Source: Erythrobacter sp. UBA3075
GTDB lineage: Bacteria; Pseudomonadota; Alphaproteobacteria; Sphingomonadales; Sphingomonadaceae
Direction: 5' to 3'
Assembly (NCBI GenBank): GCA_002367375.1
Contig: DFBR01000217.1
Location: 9,678 to 19,257, forward strand
DNA: 9,580 bases
The notes under the pieces were generated by a model. The model was not told where the DNA came from and did no database searches. It saw only the letters and a program-made list of their open reading frames with translations. Positions 7,101 to 9,580 of this stretch are shown here, in pieces. The translations under genes were made by a program, and so were the position numbers. Numbering within the stretch: position 1 is the stretch's first letter; each line of letters begins with the position of its first letter.

Positions 7101-8393
7101 GCGCTCGCGATTATCGGGCGGGTCGAGCGAGAGCGTGCCGCCTTGGTTTTCATGCGCATCATCGGGGCCGATCAGATCGCCGTGGCCCGGTTCCTCGCTA
7201 TGCTCATCACCATGTTCGTCGCCATGATCGCCGGAATACTCGTCATGCAAGCGATTGGTCAGTGCAGCGATTGTCGGATCGGAAGTGATGGTCTGCCCGT
7301 CGCGGCCATATTGCGCGTAGATGGATGAGTGGCGCGGTTCGCGATCATTGGCGTAGACCACATGGCACGATGCGCAGCCCGAATGGCGATAATCGCCCGG
7401 CTGATCATTCGTGCCCATAAACCATGTGAAAGGATCATTGAGCCTTGTCTTGTGGATGTTGAGTACTGGAATGGCAGCGCGCAGGCCAGTTCCGGGACCA
7501 CGATTGGACTGGCGCAGATCGGGCCGTCCCGGCTCGTCCAGCCGCTGGATCTGGCCGGTCGGATTGGGCAGGCCGATTTCGGGGAATTGCGTGTTGATGA
7601 CCCGTCCGCCGCGCTCGAACACGCGGAAGATATCGCCCGGCGGCACAACATGCCAGGTCGGCAGCGGATAGAGCGTGGCGAGCGCGCCGCGCGCGGCCTG
7701 TTCATCGGTCACCGTTCCGTGCGGTTCACCCGGACTTTGCACCACGGCGGCCTCGCCTGCGCGTGTATAAGCCTCTCCCAGCACGTAATTCTTGTAGGGT
7801 AATATCCCGTTATTATACGCCGCGCCGCCCCACAGCATTGCGCCCGACGCCATCAAGGATCGCTCCGCAGCTTCGATCACCGGCATGTGGCATGATCCGC
7901 AGGCTTCGCGCGCCACGCGGTAGTCCGACGGGTTCACGAAGCGCACGAAGATCGGGTCTTCGCGGTTGAGCAGTGAATAGCTGCGTTCCGGATTGGCGGA
8001 ACTGGGATAATGCCAGCTGCCCGGATAAGTCGGCAACACATGCGCGGCTTCGCGCGCGGCAACATATTCGGGATGCTCGAAACCGAATTCCGGCTCGCCA
8101 TAAATCTCCGCATTGCCGCCGTGGCAATCGGTGCAGCCGAGCACGACCGCGTCTGAGACATGCATGGTCGGCGCATCTGTTTGCACATGGCACGAATTGC
8201 ACCCGGCGGATTTTTCGTCGGCTTGCAACTGCGTCTGATTTTGCGGAGCTGGCGGGGCGATCACTCCGGCGGCGACGTAGTCGCGCACGATTGCGGTCTC
8301 GCCCTCTTCGGCGAGCAGCGATCCGGCGCTGAGCAAGGCAGCGCAGCCTGCAAACAGCGCGGTGACCAGAGTCGTTGGAGAGAAGCGTCGCAT
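4161..8393 (-). CDS. Giant exported decaheme c-type cytochrome with a C-terminal LVIVD-type beta-propeller
   Basis: This 1410-residue protein starts with a Sec signal peptide (RR, then a hydrophobic run, probable cleavage after LLA near residue 28). Ten CxxCH heme-c motifs follow, with first Cys at 65, 87, 165, 340, 448, 635, 662, 781, 792 and 898. They are widely spaced, with long inserts between hemes 3-4 (about 170 residues) and 5-6 (about 185). Residues 384-414, between hemes 4 and 5, are rich in His, Asp and Glu. From about 1016 to 1310 there are at least five LVIVD-like beta repeats, for example MFVAEGSGGFRVYDIAS (1022-1038), GLVVVDLADPADPQ (1168-1181) and GLGIVDVTRPLAP (1251-1263), pointing to a beta-propeller of the kind seen in surface proteins. 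The start codon overlaps the stop of the barrel gene upstream (TGATG on the minus strand, 8395-8391), and I see no strong ribosome site of its own, so translational coupling is likely. It is probably periplasmic or at the outer face of the outer membrane, passing electrons through or beside that barrel. I do not recognise a named orthologue. Confidence 0.9.
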   Translation of the reverse strand: MRRFSPTTLVTALFAGCAALLSAGSLLAEEGETAIVRDYVAAGVIAPPAPQNQTQLQADEKSAGCNSCHVQTDAPTMHVSDAVVLGCTDCHGGNAEIYGEPEFGFEHPEYVAAREAAHVLPTYPGSWHYPSSANPERSYSLLNREDPIFVRFVNPSDYRVAREACGSCHMPVIEAAERSLMASGAMLWGGAAYNNGILPYKNYVLGEAYTRAGEAAVVQSPGEPHGTVTDEQAARGALATLYPLPTWHVVPPGDIFRVFERGGRVINTQFPEIGLPNPTGQIQRLDEPGRPDLRQSNRGPGTGLRAAIPVLNIHKTRLNDPFTWFMGTNDQPGDYRHSGCASCHVVYANDREPRHSSIYAQYGRDGQTITSDPTIAALTNRLHDEYSGDHGDEHGDEHSEEPGHGDLIGPDDAHENQGGTLSLDPPDNRERGHPLRHVFTRAIPTAQCMNCHMHQPNIFLNSYLGYTMWDYESDAPFMWPGPENTAPRPEGMSDEEYEEFFLTQRYPTAEEVREVLDRNPEGAAPRGLWSDLDFLRNVYDLNSELQDTQFADYHGHGWTFRGIFRRDREGNLVDEDGDIIRPPEDTDTPEEAAQHEDRWRQRFRRDGEEQFVQPGTNPGEAVHLMSIHAEQGMQCADCHYAQDSHGNGLIYGEVANAVEIGCKDCHGTADEYPTLRTSGPAAPPQGHDLALLRNPDGQRRFEWTEDDSGRRTLIQRSIVDPSLEWEVSLVRDSVDPAHPAFNALSARSKLMSTDGAETGRFEFGPGIALEDRAHGEEELACFTCHLSWTTSCGGCHLPIEANWQAESHRYEGETTRNFATYNPQVARDQMFQLGIHQTTKGNQIAPVRSTSALVLSSTNINRERIYVQQPPISAAGFSSQAFAPHFPHTVRLTETKQCSDCHLSEAEDNNAIMSQLLLLGTNFVNFVGVNAWTGLEGGFEAVRVTEWEEPQAVLGSYLHRYAYPDYYRMHVEDNGRELINWARGDIFDEDLSGETRALEEFANVHEGTDDRVGCLQMRGEYMFVAEGSGGFRVYDIASIANKGFSERIITAPFSPLGHDTHVSSENATCMALATNQPIAPTRNTEELRAMNQEQAFLPIYSYAAVTDAVEGLILVNVDTLADGELRNNNLDRLTYIDGSEAWNPDGVLTGARHITLAGAVAYITADVGLVVVDLADPADPQLAAVRPLTDARATALQFRYLWVTDAEGVKLFDVTQLANPIARPEGTVRMANAQRMYIARTYLYVAAKHEGLGIVDVTRPLAPSIYRMETLGGTMNDVEDVIVASTNASLFAYVADGVNGMKVLQLTSPASQRNFYGFSPAPVPELVAWARTNSPAISLSKGLDRDRAVDETGGQMAVFGRLGSRPFNRSEMENLFLTGAGVPWRVSDEPDMDVWQPGAGPVAGRRRPGQ
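4186..4209 (+). terminator. Weak GC-rich inverted repeat, possible hairpin after the plus-strand operon
   Basis: GCAACCGG (4186-4193) pairs with CCGGGTTGC (4201-4209) with one bulged G and a loop of about 7 nt. It lies about 32 bases after the phosphoesterase stop, within the final codons of the minus-strand cytochrome. It has no T tract, so it would be an imperfect intrinsic terminator at best, and may simply follow from codons for Pro/Gly/Arg. Confidence 0.2.
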
Positions 8394-9580
8394 CAGTAGC
8401 TCAATGTCACATTAGCAAGGACGGAGTAATAGACATTGTCGCCGCCCCGGTTGTCGAACAGGTCCTGAAATCCCTCACCGGCCACCAAGGCAGCGGCAGA
8501 CAGGCGGAACACCAGATTTTGATTGGCCCTTGGCCGCCAGATTGCGGCTGTCGAGACATCGAAGCCGATGTCTGTAGGGATGGAGCCTTCGACGCGCAGC
8601 GTTTCCAGCACGGTAGTGTCCTCGAACCACAAATGATTGGCATTGCCCGACACGCGCAGTTCAGGCGTCAGGTCGAAATCAGCGCCAAGGCCGGTCAGGA
8701 TCAGGCCGGGATTGTTGAAATTGCTCTGCCCTTGCTCCTTGGAACTGCGCAGCGAATTAAGCAGGCCATTGCGGCCATTCAGGCTGACCGCGCGCCCACC
8801 ACCGGCGAAAGGGATGGTCTGGCGCATCCAGTATGAAGTGTCGGCCCCGGCGAAAATCGGGTTCTCGAAAATCGCGTCATAGCCCGCTTCGACATTGTTG
8901 AACGGATCGGAATCGCCGCTTGCGAACAGGCCGGACAGGCGAAAGCGCGCCCAGTCGCGGTCATAGCTCAGTTCAGCGGCGCCGAAGAAAGCGCGTATAT
9001 CGGCAGGCTCGCTGGTGAAGATCGAATTGCGGTCCTCGCCAAAGGCTCCGTAGAGGCTGGCACTCACATTGATCCGCCCGATGCGGCCATCGGCATTGTA
9101 GCCGACATAGAGCACATCATAGTCGCGCCCGCGCAGATCGCCGAGCAGGGCAGGGCGCACAGGGAACCCGTTGTCGTCAATCTCCACATCGCCGCCTTCG
9201 CGGTTCATATTGTAGACCAGTGTGAACTGGCTGGTGAGCGCGGGGATCAGGAAATCCTGGCGATAGGCGTTGGCGGCGAAGACAAAATCGCTGCGCGGTG
9301 TCTGCACGACCGAATTGAGGCCCGAATTGGTATCCTTCTCCAGCCGCCAGAACGCGCCGAGATTGTATTGGAAGCGATTGTTGTCGCGTGTTCCGAAGAA
9401 GCGCAGACCAAGCTGGTTGTCCTGAAACAGAAAGCCGCGAAAATCGGCCTGAAATGGCTGGATGCCGATGCGGAAACTGTCGAAATCATACCGCTCAGAC
9501 GTGTTGCGGATGTGATAGTCAAAGAACGCTTCCTGCACGCCAAGGAAGTGATCGGTGCGATTTGAAGCGCGGCTCGGCTC
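8393..9580 (-). CDS. Outer-membrane beta-barrel protein, 5' end cut off by the window
   Basis: The frame remains open to base 9580, so 395 C-terminal residues are visible; the GTG at 9538-9536 is an internal Val (the reading is DHFLGVQEAFFDYH across it). The sequence is a long series of amphipathic beta strands alternating with turns rich in Gly, Asn and Asp (for example RFFGTRDNNRFQYNLGAF), with no cysteine, no heme motif and no helical membrane segment. The last strand, YSVLANVTLSY, ends in an aromatic residue, as BAM-assembled outer-membrane proteins do, although Tyr replaces the more common Phe. The length fits a barrel of 16 or more strands. It is upstream of, and overlaps by one base, the giant decaheme cytochrome, so it is a good candidate for the pore or anchor of that cytochrome, by analogy with MtrB/PioB/OmbB. 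It does not look like MtrB to me, and could instead be a substrate porin. The signal peptide and N-terminal part are outside the window. Confidence 0.8.
   Translation of the reverse strand, partial: EPSRASNRTDHFLGVQEAFFDYHIRNTSERYDFDSFRIGIQPFQADFRGFLFQDNQLGLRFFGTRDNNRFQYNLGAFWRLEKDTNSGLNSVVQTPRSDFVFAANAYRQDFLIPALTSQFTLVYNMNREGGDVEIDDNGFPVRPALLGDLRGRDYDVLYVGYNADGRIGRINVSASLYGAFGEDRNSIFTSEPADIRAFFGAAELSYDRDWARFRLSGLFASGDSDPFNNVEAGYDAIFENPIFAGADTSYWMRQTIPFAGGGRAVSLNGRNGLLNSLRSSKEQGQSNFNNPGLILTGLGADFDLTPELRVSGNANHLWFEDTTVLETLRVEGSIPTDIGFDVSTAAIWRPRANQNLVFRLSAAALVAGEGFQDLFDNRGGDNVYYSVLANVTLSY

Noticed and set aside
8334..8393. Lipoprotein signal for the giant cytochrome (LFAGC, Cys 17)
   Set aside because: The residue at -3 is Phe rather than the usual Leu, and the hydrophobic run continues well past the Cys to a good type I cleavage site near residue 28. 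Surface anchoring by lipid is therefore not supported, though not excluded.
9536..9538. GTG on the minus strand as the start of the barrel protein
   Set aside because: The frame stays open to the window edge and the residues on both sides read as continuous barrel sequence. No signal peptide follows the GTG, and an outer-membrane protein would need one.
9368..9565. Short plus-strand frame near the right end
   Set aside because: It lies opposite the barrel coding region, is short and has no motif. The barrel frame is supported by its beta-strand pattern.

Overview
The window looks like part of a GC-rich proteobacterial chromosome. The style of the proteins and the codon use suggest an alphaproteobacterium, perhaps a sphingomonad or Erythrobacter relative; this is an impression, since there is no rRNA or other marker gene here. 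Nearly every base is coding. Six protein genes fill the window, and the first and last run off its ends. I see no tRNA, rRNA, insertion sequence, CRISPR array or other mobile feature.

There are two converging gene sets. The plus-strand set (1-4153) holds: the C-terminal part of a protein with four predicted [4Fe-4S] clusters; a five-helix di-heme b-type membrane cytochrome, whose start codon overlaps the previous stop; a protein with an N-terminal FHA domain, one membrane helix and a ten-heme c-type domain; and a CpdA-like metallophosphoesterase. The minus-strand set (9580-4161) holds: the C-terminal part of a cysteine-free outer-membrane beta-barrel; and, overlapping its stop codon by one base, a 1410-residue exported ten-heme cytochrome ending in an LVIVD-type beta-propeller. 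The two sets meet tail to tail with 7 bp between the stop codons. Both promoters lie outside the window.

Read as one system, the genes spell out an electron path across both membranes: Fe-S protein (cytoplasm), cytochrome b (inner membrane), membrane-anchored decaheme protein (periplasm), then the barrel plus giant decaheme cytochrome (outer membrane or cell surface). The visible part has 4 predicted Fe-S clusters, 2 b hemes and 20 c hemes. This arrangement is like the porin-cytochrome conduits used for extracellular electron transfer (Mtr, Pio and Geobacter Omb-Oma-Omc types), but I do not recognise the parts as any of those families. The FHA-decaheme fusion, the decaheme-LVIVD fusion and a phosphodiesterase in the operon are the unusual parts. 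The direction of electron flow and the final substrate cannot be told from the sequence.
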